From Amblyomma americanum (taxonomy: Eukaryota > Arthropoda > Arachnida > Ixodida > Ixodidae): a DNA stretch of 64,000 bases. Within the stretch, counting starts at the first letter, position 1; every line of letters starts with the position of its first letter. Below, in pieces: positions 34,301-43,509 of this stretch. Position numbers and translations under genes: made by a program. The notes below the pieces were generated by a model. It was not told the DNA's origin and did not search any database. It saw only the letters and a program-made list of their open reading frames with translations. The stretch spans positions 60,989,149-61,053,148 of the forward strand of contig NC_135505.1 of NCBI RefSeq assembly GCF_052857255.1, written 5' to 3'.

Positions 34301-36409
34301 CTGATACGCAGTTAACTTGCATGGCACAGAACAAAACACACTCATAAAAAGAGAAAAAGTAAAAACGACTCCAATCTCACCCAACTGACGACATCCGGCT
34401 CTCGTCATATGTCAATAAACAAACAAAAATAAGGGTGTTGACAATGCTTTCGCTTGTCTCATTGTGCTCACCATCTGCTACTTGCAGCCGTTTGTGTTGC
34501 TTTTCAAAGGCCTCGCCGTCCCCTGTCTTCATTCACACTATTTTACTTTCCAAAAGCCCTATTTCCAAACAAAGACGGCTTGACAACCACAGACTCACAA
34601 TTTGAATTTCAGGTACAATTTAAGAGGCAGGCATTGTGAGCATAGGTGTGTAATGTTTGATGTCATAATAGGTTTGTTTTGAAATGAACTTGTGCTAGAG
34701 ATTAATTAAAGAGCATACTAGAAATTATCAATCAACATGAAAGGAAGAACAGAAAAAACTGTCCAATAGAAAAAAAAAACAGCAATGCACAGGTGTGTGT
34801 AAAAATCATGCCACCTCTGAAAGAATGTCCACATGGCTAAGGCAGCTCCCCTTTGTGTTGGGCTATCTGACGCATGTTGCACACAGTCCAAAACAGATGC
34901 ACTTTTACCTTGTTCTTTGTCACTGTCTTGCGGATCTCTGCAGGGAAATTTTTTTGCAGCACACCAGGCTAGTTTAGCTCCAGACTTCACAGAGCCAGTC
35001 CAAGGACAATTCATTCGAGAGGTGACAAAAATACACATAGGTGTGCCTTACCAAAATGTACCAAAGTGTTCTGGCAAAAGATGAGAGCGTGATGCGTGAC
35101 AAGGATGTAATAAAGATGAACAGGATGCAGTGTACATGTTATTTTTTTTTTTACATCCTCAGTTTGTGTCACTTTTACCAGGAGTAATGGACCAATCAGC
35201 CCAGTTGTGCACTCTACTGGAGCAGTAGTTTCGCAGAGAACGGGTGTGCAGGCACAGCAAAAAGATTGCAAGTGCGTAGCACATCACGTTTTTAATGGAA
35301 TCTAACAACATAAATGGTGGCACTTAAACAAATGTTCCGTAAAAACATTTCACAATAAGGCGCCAACGTCATGAAGGAGTGTTTTCCCAAGGACCATGTG
35401 GCATATCCCCAAGGTTTCCTCTAGCGGTGTTTGGATCTCAAAAATAACACCACGATAAATGCGAGGCCACGCTTCACCCATTACGGTTGGCAAATGCATG
35501 CTCTCAGTCAGTACGACATTGGAACATTACAGGCATTGTATACTATTATGCACATTAAGCCATTGTCCCGTCCTCGATCTCCAAGTTAACTGGACCCCTT
35601 TAATTCCCTCTTCCAATCTATCAGACTACATACTATTGCCACTCCTTTTCCCGTCAAAACTTTCCTGTATCCAGTAATTAACCGCCTGTGTCTTGGCCAC
35701 TCCCCCGTAGTGGGTATGTGCCAGCAACGTCTGAGGCCTTCCTCCCTTCAATTAGCCCAACTTCCCGCATCCAAGCACAGCATACAACCCGGCTCTGTGT
35801 GGTACGCTGCTGCCTTTAGAACAACACACCGGCACGCTGCATACACACACGTTCAGATTCGAACACGCCAATGCCAGCAAGCACACTTGTAAGCCCACCC
35901 TTCTTTTTAGTGAGATCGCCACGCCTTCACACGGGAATTATTTCCTTCCGTCTACGTACGGGCACAAGCAGCCCACAACAGACCACATCATTGCAGCGAT
36001 TGTCCACGCACAGCTGCGGCGGCAAACTTGACACAAAAAGATGCCCACTCACCGGATTCAAGCTGTCGCACTGCTCGATGGGATTTTTGTAGTTGTTCTT
36101 AAGTTCGTCGAAGGCAATCACCTAGAAGAGAGACCAGAACAAGCATGGGATGCAATCAGGCGAGACAACGAAAGCGATGCACACGCCCAGCCGAGCTTAT
36201 TTTGAGCATGCGACACGGCCAGTGCGGTATCTGCCCGAGAGCACAGGAGTGCTCGGTACGGGCCGAATCCCAGCGAGGGGGCACGACGGGCTGCGGCGGG
36301 TTTAAATAACGCAGCTGGCGATACGTACGTGGAAGACTGCCATAAATATGAGGAACGCCGTGAGAATTAGCGCTACAATGTAGCAGAACGCTACGAAGCT
36401 GAACGCCAT
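25295..36409 (-). CDS. cni: Cornichon family protein (ER export cargo receptor), complete, 5 exons
   Basis: Cornichon proteins are small ER membrane proteins that load cargo such as TGF-alpha-like growth factors (and, in vertebrates, AMPA receptor subunits) into COPII vesicles. Joining minus-strand exons 36409-36329, 36121-36053, 33335-33223, 29606-29463 and 25325-25295 gives 145 codons, against 144 in human CNIH1. The product starts MAFSFVAFCYIVALILTAF (first membrane segment), has IAFDELKNNYKNPIEQCDSL (the cargo/COPII-binding loop), LPEYLVHIFFNVLFLL, VPGLYDPTSIMNADQL and KLAFYLLSFFYYLYGMIYSL. All four introns are GT-AG and phases fit. It is closer to CNIH1/2/3 and fly cni than to CNIH4. The symbol follows the insect name; the orthology is inferred from motifs. 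Confidence 0.93.
25489..25697 (-). repeat. tRNA-derived SINE, family I
   Basis: Lies in cornichon intron 4. On the minus strand the A box (GCCACGGTGGCTCAGTGGTT) is intact. The B box is degraded (CAGGCTAGACTCCTG), which suggests an old copy. Confidence 0.8.
26200..26256. repeat. Hairpin of inverted element tails
   Basis: TAGCACATCAAAAGACAAGGGAC faces its near-exact reverse complement, ending GATGTGCTA, with a short centre. It is followed by an AAT-rich tail, as at the 3' end of a retroelement. Confidence 0.7.
26443..27019 (-). other. Unrecognised open frames after the THAP relic
   Basis: Two overlapping minus-strand frames (26684-27019 and 26443-26730) follow the THAP remnant in the same orientation. 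They may be the rest of that gene copy, but no motif is recognised and they are in different frames. Confidence 0.2.
27158..27672 (-). pseudogene. THAP zinc-finger protein pseudogene
   Basis: On the minus strand, from 27672, the reading is IPTKCVAYGSNAQYVKGSKL then GFFRFPSASRD. This fits the start of a THAP DNA-binding domain (M-P-x-x-C-x-x-x-x-C...F-x-x-FP). After a frameshift near 27560 it continues WEPSSTSRLCGNHFVTG, the W-x-P-S-x(n)-C-x2-H-F part, and then SPRHPDFVP, the P-x-x-VP typical after the domain. The start codon is ATA instead of ATG (27670-27672), the second zinc Cys is Ser (27643-27645), and the frame is broken. THAP proteins are zinc-dependent transcription regulators or domesticated/active P-type transposases; which this came from is unknown. 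It lies in cornichon intron 4, in the same orientation. Confidence 0.72.
28478..29412 (+). mobile_element. Tigger/pogo-like DNA transposon, internally deleted
   Basis: Ends are inverted: left CCGTATTTACTTGCATAAAG, right reads back CGGCATTTACTCGTGTACAA, with AAATTTGAA-like sequence inside each. TA dinucleotides flank both sides (28476-28477, 29413-29414), as for the Tc1/mariner superfamily. The element is 935 bases and contains only the DNA-binding part of a transposase. It sits in cornichon intron 4, next to exon 4. Confidence 0.75.
28821..29180 (+). pseudogene. Tigger-type transposase N-terminal remnant
   Basis: From ATG 28821 the frame gives LKIIATAEEFHNRAAARQHD and ESCIRDWRKKKESLE, the Brinker-type helix-turn-helix seen in Tigger-like transposases. 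The frame stops at 28994. Another frame then continues with AVSTEMAQMEALKLAWEMN and IPREFCASRGW, the CENP-B-like second helix-turn-helix, to about 29180. The catalytic DDE domain is missing entirely. A run of C residues at 29028-29036 marks the frame break. Confidence 0.7.
29463..29606 (-). CDS. cni: cornichon exon 4
   Basis: 144 bases, acceptor GATGCAG, donor ACGG|GTGAGT. Encodes YRQRPVMSVPGLYDPTSIMN and the C-terminal membrane segment FYLLSFFYYLY. Confidence 0.93.
29607..30825. other. Cornichon intron 3, no repeat recognised
   Basis: AT-rich intronic sequence between exon 4 and a SINE. The short plus-strand frame at 29923-30168 has no recognised motif. Confidence 0.5.
30826..31143 (+). repeat. 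tRNA-derived SINE, family III
   Basis: The head TGGCGCAGTGGTGCAGCGGT resembles a tRNA A box. The body includes GGGATGGGAGGTGCTGCCAC and AGGTCAGGTGACCTAGGTGG, and the end is CACTAACGCGTTAAAAG. Related minus-strand copies are at 41957 and 46444. It lies in cornichon intron 3. Confidence 0.75.
31144..32271. other. Cornichon intron 3, no gene seen
   Basis: AT-rich intron sequence without recognisable exons. Confidence 0.5.
32272..32446 (-). repeat. SINE family I without tRNA head
   Basis: The tail and body are well kept (GGTTTATGGGGGTTTAACGT, GAAGGGCTCCGGAAATTTCA), but the copy ends at the junction with the tRNA-like part near 32446. Confidence 0.8.
33223..33335 (-). CDS. cni: cornichon exon 3
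   Basis: 113 bases, acceptor TTCCCAG, donor ACAG|GTAGCG. The donor GTAGCG is weaker than the others but keeps the frame. Encodes LVLPEYLVHIFFNVLFLLSG and a second hydrophobic segment ending YHIN. Confidence 0.92.
33716..34045 (-). repeat. Degraded SINE interrupted by a solo LTR
   Basis: The left part holds GGGGTTTAACATCCGAAGCG. After the inserted LTR (33792-33918) the body resumes with ACGCTGACATTGCATGGCAC. Both halves belong to the tRNA-SINE family. Confidence 0.65.
33792..33918. mobile_element. Solo LTR, only 127 bases
   Basis: Begins TGTTATGAAGA and ends CTTGTAACA (TGTTA...TAACA inverted ends), contains ATTAAA (about 33856), and is flanked by the perfect 4-base duplication ATAT on both sides (33788-33791, 33919-33922). 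This is the signature of an LTR left by recombination. The short length would suit a TRIM-like miniature element. Confidence 0.65.
34046..36052. other. Cornichon intron 2, no gene seen
   Basis: About 2 kb between SINE remains and exon 2. No coding motif or repeat boundary that I can support. Confidence 0.45.
36053..36121 (-). CDS. cni: cornichon exon 2
   Basis: 23 codons between acceptor TTCTAG and donor CCG|GTGAGT; phase 0 at both ends. Encodes VIAFDELKNNYKNPIEQCDS and three more residues, the luminal loop typical of the family. Confidence 0.93.
36329..36409 (-). CDS. cni: cornichon exon 1 (start codon)
   Basis: 27 codons from ATG (36407-36409, context GCGAAGATGGCG) to a phase-0 donor, CAC|GTACGT. 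Encodes the first membrane helix. Confidence 0.93.
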
Positions 36410-37080
36410 CTTCGCAGTGAGCAAGCGTTGGTGATAGGAGCGCCGCCTCTGGGTTGTCTAGGTTGCGCAATGCGAACACAAAGCGCGCAGGAGTTTGAAA
36501 CCTTGGAGGCGCAGTAGCTTGGAAAACAAAAGGAGGAAAATGACCGGGAAGCAGCGTCTTTAAGAGCGTATAAAAAAATCGGGGCACGTTCACTTCAGGC
36601 GTTTTTATTGTCAGCATGCACGGTGAGCGTGAGACCACACAAGGATTACCGCGACATGCTGAAGCCGACCTTGATGGTTATCGGGGCTGCCGAAGCATTG
36701 TATCCAAGCCTATCTAGCTCGCCAGGCAGTATAGTATCGGTCAACTCATATCGGTAACGCGTTCCCGATAACTTTGAACGATGTACCTCAGGAGCACTCA
36801 GGAGTTAAAGTGTGTGGTAAAACAGGAAAACATTAGTGATGGCTACATATTCTTCTGAGGACCAGACTTAATGTTGCCAAATGTATACAGAAAGGATTCA
36901 TAAGCGCACCGCCCACCCCCCAAGAAAAAATATCAAAAACGAAATGCCTCTCTGCCAGTTCACAGAAGCGTTGTGACTCGGCCGAGCAGAGGTTTCAAGC
37001 ATTCAAGACAAGTGTTCACTGCGAGCTGATTAGTACGTTCTTCAGAAGAACCGACAACTGAGCTATAGTTGGTGGATCAT

Positions 37081-37207
37081 GGACGTGGTAAAAAGCAGCG
37101 CAGCGACGACGGACACGTACGAAGAAAAGACGGACAAGCGGACAAGCGCTGTCCGTCTTCTTTCTTCGTACGTCTCCGTCGTCGCTGCGTTCTTTTTACC
37201 ATGTCCT
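37081..37207. repeat. Long inverted repeat (hairpin)
   Basis: GGACGTGGTAAAAAGCAGCG and following bases face a reverse-complement arm ending CTTTTTACCATGTCC. The arms are about 55 bases, with CGACGACGGA and CGTACGAAGAAA conserved, around a short centre. It looks like two retroelement tails joined head to head. Confidence 0.8.
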
Positions 37208-37289
37208 GATTAGTTCTTATGCATTTTGCTTCAGCCTAGGTAGCGAAAATGTTTAAAGCGACAATAGCGCTCTTTGCAGCTTAGAAGGA

Positions 37290-37530
37290 CTTTGGTGTAG
37301 GCCAGTTGGTATGACATCATGAAGAGCAAAACCGCAAAACAGGACGGGACTGAGGCAGGCGACAACACAGGGCGGTACTGACAACTGAGCATTTATTGAA
37401 ACACAGCAGAGCTTATAAGGATCAGTCGCGCGTGTAGTCTGGAAAGCAATCATAAATCATAAAAAGAAGATGAAGCATGTAGAAACAATTCAATGGCAAC
37501 CATGACGGAAACATTCAATGCGGCGAAAGG
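37290..37530 (-). repeat. Retroelement-tail-like segment
   Basis: On the minus strand it contains TTTCAATAAATGCTCAGTTG, with an AATAAA signal, then a pyrimidine-rich end. It may be the 3' end of a Penelope-like or other retroelement; no coding part is present. Confidence 0.35.
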
Positions 37531-37719
37531 AATGAAACCGAGCAAGAATGACACTACTAACCTGCGCAAAACCAAGCAAAAAACAACCTAGTGAAACGCT
37601 GACAAAAAAGCTAACTCTTTGCAGCACACACTTTTCTTCACAGCCCGAATGCCTCGAACGAAGCCGGTTTTGTCGATTTCGGTTTCGAAACCAAATTTCT
37701 AAATTTTTTGTTGTCATTT

Positions 37720-38460
37720 ATGGCCGGCAACGAGCCAGAGCCGATCGTAGCCAGAGTCAGCTCGAGCCGAGTGCCATCGGTTGCATCTGCAGGGCTCGCC
37801 GTCAACGGCAGCGACGACTCGCAGTGCTGCAGCTGCTGCAGCCGCACCCGGCCGTCGCGACAGCCACCTGCCCGGCCCGTCGATCGTGCAGGCGCCCGCC
37901 CAACGCCGCCGCTGGAGCACGTCGCGGGTGGCTGCGATCGGCCGGCGGCCACCGTCGTCATGTGGGAGCTGCTGCACCAGGGCCGCGCACTGGCCGAGGC
38001 CCTCAACAGCCCGTTCCTGGTGGAGCGCGTGCAGAACTACTTCGGCGTCCACCGGCTGACCGCCGCCAAGAACGGGCACCCGCCCAACGGCGCGCTACGC
38101 AACGGCTACGCGCGCAAGGTCGACGCGTCGGTGGCGTGTCGCGTGGAGCGCCGCCGCTGGTACTACCTGTTCCGCTTCGGATCGCTGCTGGGCTACGAGG
38201 CGTTCTACGCCACCTTCTTCCCCTTCATCGTGTGGAACTGGGACCCCGTGGTGAGCCGGCGCGTGCTGCTCGTGTGGGCGGTGGTGATGTACTGCGGCGG
38301 GCTGGCCAAGGACCTGCTGCGCTGGTCGCGGCCAGCCTCGCCGCCCGTGGTGCAGTTCGACCGTGCGTACGCGGCCGAGTTCGGCATGCCCTCGACACAC
38401 GCCATGACCGGAGCGTCGGTGCCCTTCGGACTGCTGCTCTTCACGCAGGGACGATACGAG
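37720..38460 (+). CDS. Sphingosine-1-phosphate phosphatase (SGPP-like), first coding exon
   Basis: SGPP enzymes are ER membrane phosphatases that remove phosphate from sphingosine-1-phosphate. This exon (247 codons from the first ATG) has a hydrophobic segment FGSLLGYEAFYATFFPFIVW, a second RRVLLVWAVVMYCGG, then the PAP2 motif 1 K-x6-R-P in KDLLRWSRPASPPVV (K197, R204, P205) and GMPSTHAM (H227, PAP2 motif 2). Motif 3 (SR-x5-H) should lie in the next exon, as in human SGPP1. The exon ends GGACGATACGAG at 38460 before GCGAGT. The family-type start MWELL at 37960 (codon 81) aligns better with vertebrate N-termini, so the true start may be there; the upstream 80 residues are Ser/Pro/Arg-rich. Partial gene: later exons are not in the window. 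Confidence 0.9.
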
Positions 38461-38466
38461 GCGAGT
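38461..38466 (+). other. Probable GC-type splice donor
   Basis: GAG|GCGAGT directly follows the conserved GRYE codons, where vertebrate SGPP1 also appears to have an exon boundary. No GT donor fits nearby without losing conserved residues. Reading on gives unrelated sequence. Confidence 0.55.
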
Positions 38467-41447
38467 CACCAGTTGTCACTTGCTTCCCGCGCGGCCACAA
38501 TCAGATGTCATGCAACGCGGGCACAGCTGCCGAATGCAGCTGTCTGCCAAAATCGCGGGCTGGCAGCGGCCAAGTCCGCTAGGCGGTTTAGTACTAAATT
38601 CGCCGTCGTTTCATGTCCGAGCGACGGCGCGATCGCTTCTCCGTTCACGACCAAGGGGCTGAGGATGAGCGTAGACACACCACGTGTTTGGATTTCGGCA
38701 ATCCGCGACACCTGACCCGGAGCCGCTGCAACCTGTCAAGACCTTCTTTCCCGTCGTACCTCGCAGTGACACTTGTTGAGATGCTCCTTCATGCCGGTCT
38801 CAAACCACCGGGTTGTACAGTAGATTCTCTGCTGCGATGCATTTAATGGGAGGAAGGGGTGGGGGGTTCGAGAAGTGCACTGTGTGCATATAATTGCTGC
38901 GTCCGAAATTTGTTCTTGGCATGCTGTGAAGCTCGATTTTATTGCTAATTAATGCGCCTGTACCTTGCTCTAAGTGCTCTCAATCTCCGCGCTCCCGACA
39001 TTGTTTGAACCTGGGAAGTTGAAACTGCGCCACTGTTTCACTGGAGGCGTTATTGAAAATCTCCCGAGTAGCGAGATATGTCCTTGACTGCGGTGCTCCT
39101 CGTGACCCGTCTTTCAGATACTGCGCGTGACACATTCGCCGCCTATCTTGGTTATTGCCTTTTCCTAAAACTGGAGGTCTCGGTGGAGATTGCTTCTGCA
39201 ACGTGCGGTCACTTCTTTGCCTAGTGAGTGAGAGATAACGAGTGGCTTTTCGCGAATGTGGTGAGTTGCGTTTAAACGGGGATCATTGGAGGAAACAGGA
39301 AAACGTGTCGCAAGTTTTTTTTTTATTTCCCGTTATTATTGTTATTATTATTGTTTTCATTTGGAATCAAGCAAGGGGGCATGGCAAAGCTGACAGTGTT
39401 TTTAGGCCAGGAGCGATTTTATATTTGACCGTGAGAGAGAGAGGGTGGTTTTATCTGCGGAATGCTTATTTTGGACCTCGTTCCTTGGAATGATGGGTTC
39501 TTTGGTGGTTTTCGCGGGGAAAGTTTCTCGCCGAGGGCGGGCCCCATCCCCCATAAATCCACCCCCTGGTCTCGGCTTTAGTCGAGCGAGAAATCCCGGC
39601 GAGTACGAATCGCTTCTCTCGTGATTCAAAATTAATCGCAGTGCGTGACTCTCTGCTGATCGGTGATAAAGAGAAGCAATCTCCCTTACGCGCAAAGAGC
39701 CACCGGCCTCTTATCCTCCGACATAAGGGAAAGCTGCCTAGTGGCTATCGCGCCTGTCGCATCCCGAGCTTATCTCCTTTGTGCCGGCAGTGTCAGTCTG
39801 GCGTGACAGGGCGAGGCGGTGTCGCATGGCTGCGTAAAAGCGGCCTCGCATTTCGCTCGCACTGGGACCGTCTCGTTTCGGAGCGCAGTCGGCCGTCACG
39901 GTAGGATACGGGGTGCTCGGAAAAGACGCGCGTCGAGAAATGCGAAACCGCGTCGGCGGGCAGGTTCGTTCTGCGGCCAGGAGGTCGCACTAAATCGAGC
40001 CACTTTGTTTCCGACGTGTGGGTTACGGATGGAGGGGCACGGAAAATAGTAAACAAAAAAAAAAACTCGCCAGACAGCCGGCTTGACGCGCTGTCATTGC
40101 AGAGGGGAGGACGGTTGGGCGAGCGCAAACTTCAAAGAGCACGCATGACAAGCATTGCAATCACTGCGCGGTGTTCTGTCCAGGGTCTCTGAATTCTTGT
40201 AATGTGAACGGAGTCCTTTGGAAGAGCCGCCGGTCGAGTCACTGTCAACAGGTTTTTGAATCAGTTAGAGGGGGCGGGAAACCGTATCACTGATTGTAGT
40301 ACATACTTATTTACTTGTTCATTGTAGAGTGAGCGGGTGGTTGGAGTGCTGGCATTTCGTTTCATCAAACGGCTTCGTCCCAGGCTCCTGCTGCTTTCTG
40401 GCAGTGGTGTCCTTGGCGTTAACGTGGATGAGAAACGCTGTTAGCGACTTAATTTTCAAATATTCCGGAAATTATTCCAAATAACTGCGGTACATTGTTA
40501 GCTTCCCACTCAGCAAAAAAATAAAACTGAGATGAATGTATTGCAGGTCAGCACATTGTTCCTGTTTGCAGCTAAAAGTGGAAGTCATTACGTGCAGAAT
40601 ATGCCGTCGTCTCTGGAAGTATTCTTCCCAACCCTCCCCTCGACTTTCTGTCCGTTAATTTCCTGCTTCTTCGCTTTCCTTTATGTCGCACCACTCTCCT
40701 CTTCGAGAAATATATCCGGAACTCCACGTGAGCCGGTGGGGCTTTTGCGAGTCAGGTCCTGGGAGGTGTAAGGTTCAGCGCGGTTATGCGTACGAAGAAA
40801 AGGCGTGTTCATACCCCTTCTCACCAATTCGTTTGCAGCTCTGTGAAAGCTGCGACGATCTGATCCAATCAGAACAGCGTGCGCTGCAAAATGTGTTCCT
40901 CCTCGCCCCTCACCCTGCTACTGGTAGCTCCATCACTGGAACAGCAAATGACTACATGTTCTAAAAAAGAAGTCTTCGTGGTTTTGTGCATACTGGTCGG
41001 CAGTGAAGGGCAAATTAGTCGAATTCTCGGAAGCTCCAAGTGTATTATTCTAGTAGCCGTTATCTTCAAAATAGTGTGGCGCAGTCTAGGAGCACCTAGT
41101 AGGTTCATGAGATGCGTCATGGCGTGAGGATGTATCTTCTGCTGCGATTTTCCACATCTCGCAAACAGCTGTGTAGTAAACATCTATACTCTCTGTCGGC
41201 TGAGAGGTTTTTCTTCAGAGTCATTCATGTAATGCGACTAATGGTGATGCGCGTCCACCGGCCCATACTTGGCTGCGGAAAGCATAAAACCGCACACATA
41301 AATAGCCCATCAATCAAACATCTGCGCTGTCGCTCTGCCTTTCGCTGTTTCGCTCAAAATACAGGAAAAAGGATGTCTGGTTGGGGCGGTAGAGGTTTTT
41401 GACCATCGCTGTCCATATAAATGCGACAAAAAATACACGAGCCCAAT
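38467..41447. other. SGPP intron 1, no gene seen
   Basis: Mixed sequence without a recognised exon. Open frames near 39640-40130 occur on both strands and carry no motif. Confidence 0.4.
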
Positions 41448-41612
41448 AGCCGCGTTTACATGAATGCGACAGAAGTCGATTCGAGCGCACTTTTCAAAGA
41501 AAAGGGCAGAAGCATTGAGGAAGGGAGTAGAGAACGAGTCGCATCTTGCCTTCTCAAGAGCCGCTCTTTCTCGCGTAAAATCGACTCAAGTCGCATTCAT
41601 GTAAACGCGGCT
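41448..41612. mobile_element. MITE, 165 bases, 3-base target duplication
   Basis: Left end AGCCGCGTTTACATGAATGC and right end (reverse complement) AGCCGCGTTTACATGAATGC are inverted and identical over about 23 bases. AAT flanks both sides (41445-41447, 41613-41615). Three-base duplications fit PIF/Harbinger elements. Confidence 0.75.
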
Positions 41613-41829
41613 AATTGCGTTTTCATAGTAGCCAGGCGTAAAAGCATTGAAAAAGTTTGGCCCCTAGGAAAACTGGCCATAATTCCAGGCGTGCGTATTA
41701 ACGGCGGTCGCGTTTATGGGGCGCAACAGCGCGCTTGCACAGAGAAGGGGGACGCTGTCAGCTCGGCGAGGTCGGGTTGTGCGCGCGGAGCGACGTCGGG
41801 GGCCGACGAACTCGGTCGTGCCGCGCGCG

Positions 41830-41998
41830 CATGACCCGCCGGTGCGAGCAGCTGGCCACGCACTACATCGACGGCAGCCCGGGTGCTGGAGGTTGGTACA
41901 GGTGCATCCACTGTGGGAGGGAACGCGTGTCGCTCAAGAGGGGGGGACCCCATTTGGACGCGACAGCGTTAACTTTACCGTTTTGCAGAAGAACGTGA
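41830..41998 (+). other. Unrecognised open frame with a Cys pair
   Basis: From ATG 41831 the frame reads MTRRCEQLATHYIDGSPGAG then GWYRCIHCGRERVSLK. The C-x2-C could be half of a zinc finger, but the frame runs into SINE sequence at about 41957. A lost exon or chance frame; function unknown. Confidence 0.25.
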
Positions 41999-42235
41999 GC
42001 GAGAAATGGGCCACCTAGGTTACGTGACCTTGTGGCGTCATCACAACTGTCAACCGTGGCAGGAGGCAGTTCAATTAATGACTGGTCGCGAAAAGCTTCT
42101 CGGGAAGAGCAACCTGCGGGCTCCAAAAGCCCGGCCTGTGGCAGCACCTGCCATCGCAGGGCGTCGCTTACACGCTGCACCACTGCGCCAGGAGCGGTAT
42201 AAGAACTTGCAGGGATCTATGAATCTAAAGTCGAG
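41957..42235 (-). repeat. tRNA-derived SINE, family III
   Basis: Minus-strand head CCTGGCGCAGTGGTGCAGCG near 42195, body with AGGTCACGTAACCTAGGTGG, end GTTAACGCTGTCGCGTCC. It matches 30826-31143. Confidence 0.75.
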
Positions 42236-42289
42236 AATGACCAATTGCGCATATATGGGCATTAGCACGCGAACGGACCTTATTCACGA

Positions 42290-42690
42290 GGGCCTAGAAG
42301 TCAAATAACGCGTGTCCTTGTCGTCGCCAAAGTTCTTGGGGCACAAGGGGAAATGATTTTTGGACACCCCTCGTGCGGTGTTGCTTCGAAGGGGACTCAA
42401 GTTTGCTTGCGGCAAAGGTGCGTCCGCCAAGCCCTCTACGCTTGGAGACGACGCTTCGTGGTTCCAGGGGCGGCTTCGTCCTGCCAAAGGTCGCAGCTTC
42501 GAAGGGCGCCCATCTACTCGCGAGAGCCTGCAGCGATGTACGCTCAGTCCTCGCATCTGTCTTGCTTCTCGCGAGGAGGATCAGCTCGGCCAGGTCTGGC
42601 AGGGGAAGCGCATTTTTGTACTTGATTTGTACCCTGAAATTAAGCATCTTACAAGTACTACTACTACTACTGCCGAATGAAAAATCGGAA
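42290..42690. other. GC-rich segment, open in several frames
   Basis: Open frames of 80-150 codons exist on both strands without known motifs, followed by a short ACT repeat (42655-42671). No gene is supported. Confidence 0.3.
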
Positions 42691-43065
42691 CACAATTTGT
42701 AGTTGTAAATACTATGTGAGGTACAGGCAATTACCGCTGGTTTAAAATACACGAAAGCGGCTTTTTTTTTCGTTTAGTGCACGGGGTTCTGTGGGATTTT
42801 TTTTTCTTATGTAGACAAGTGCGTAAGCCTCTGTCGCACTGACAGATGAGGAGATGAGAGCCATGAAGGAGCCTACGGATGTGACACAGCTGGTGGTGAT
42901 GAGTTTGCTTGAGTGCATTGAACTGAGCATGTGCATGGACTGATTTATGTACCGCTTTTCTAAACAAGCCCAGGTGTCAGTGCGCGCCTGTCTTGCAGAC
43001 GCCCATTAGTCTCGCCTTATTCCTAGTGTAGCGGGCTAATTCCATCAAAAATGTACAGCCAAGTG

Positions 43066-43300
43066 CAGTCGAATACAACTCTATAACTAGGCGGCCTTTC
43101 CCCCTTCCTGCCAATGGGCCGATTCTCATGAGCCTGGTAGCGTGACAGTGCATGGGAAGGGGCTGTCTCCTTTCATCGGCCACTCCCTGCATTGTGACGC
43201 TCTAGCAGGTTCACGAGAATCGGCCAACGCCACTGGCTGGAAGGGGATTTTTTGTCGGGGAAAAACCAGCCGCCTTCTTGAGTTGTATCCGACGATAGCT
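43066..43300. mobile_element. Palindromic MITE, copy A
   Basis: Left arm begins CAGTCGAATACAACT; right arm ends AGTTGTATCCGACGATAG. Inner matches include CCGATTCTCATGAGCCTG against the reverse of CAGGTTCACGAGAATCGG. Copies B and C are at 44621 and 51936. Confidence 0.7.
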
Positions 43301-43509
43301 GCCATTGCTGCCTTGCATCTCTGGCGGTGTTTGGTTCCACAGATACTTTCTTTTTTTAGACGGGGAGTCGACGAACCATGTGCGAGCCAGTCTATTGGCG
43401 AGCAGAGACAAGCGAACAGCGTGCTGCGAATGTCGCTGTGCACGCGGTCAGGTCCCGGCAGCGGCGGCCGCGTTGCCATGGAGACGAAACGCAGAAGGCG
43501 ACCCTGGGC

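Larger units (their letters stand above)
36410..37719. promoter_or_regulatory. Divergent intergenic region between cornichon and SGPP
   Basis: Separates the cornichon start (-) from the SGPP-like start (+) and should contain both promoters. I see no TATA box at a sensible place. The middle is filled by a hairpin (37081-37207) and a tail-like segment (37290-37530), so the core promoters probably lie near the two ends. Confidence 0.45.

Noticed and set aside
37638..38469. Long minus-strand frames of 121-124 codons across SGPP exon 1
   Set aside because: Antisense shadows produced by the GC-rich coding sequence.
37548..38582. 344-codon plus-strand frame overlapping SGPP exon 1
   Set aside because: It is the shifted frame of the GC-rich SGPP exon. 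Arg/Ala-rich composition and lack of motifs show a shadow frame.
42294..42752. 152-codon minus-strand frame
   Set aside because: The plus strand is open over the same bases and no motif is present; high GC explains it.
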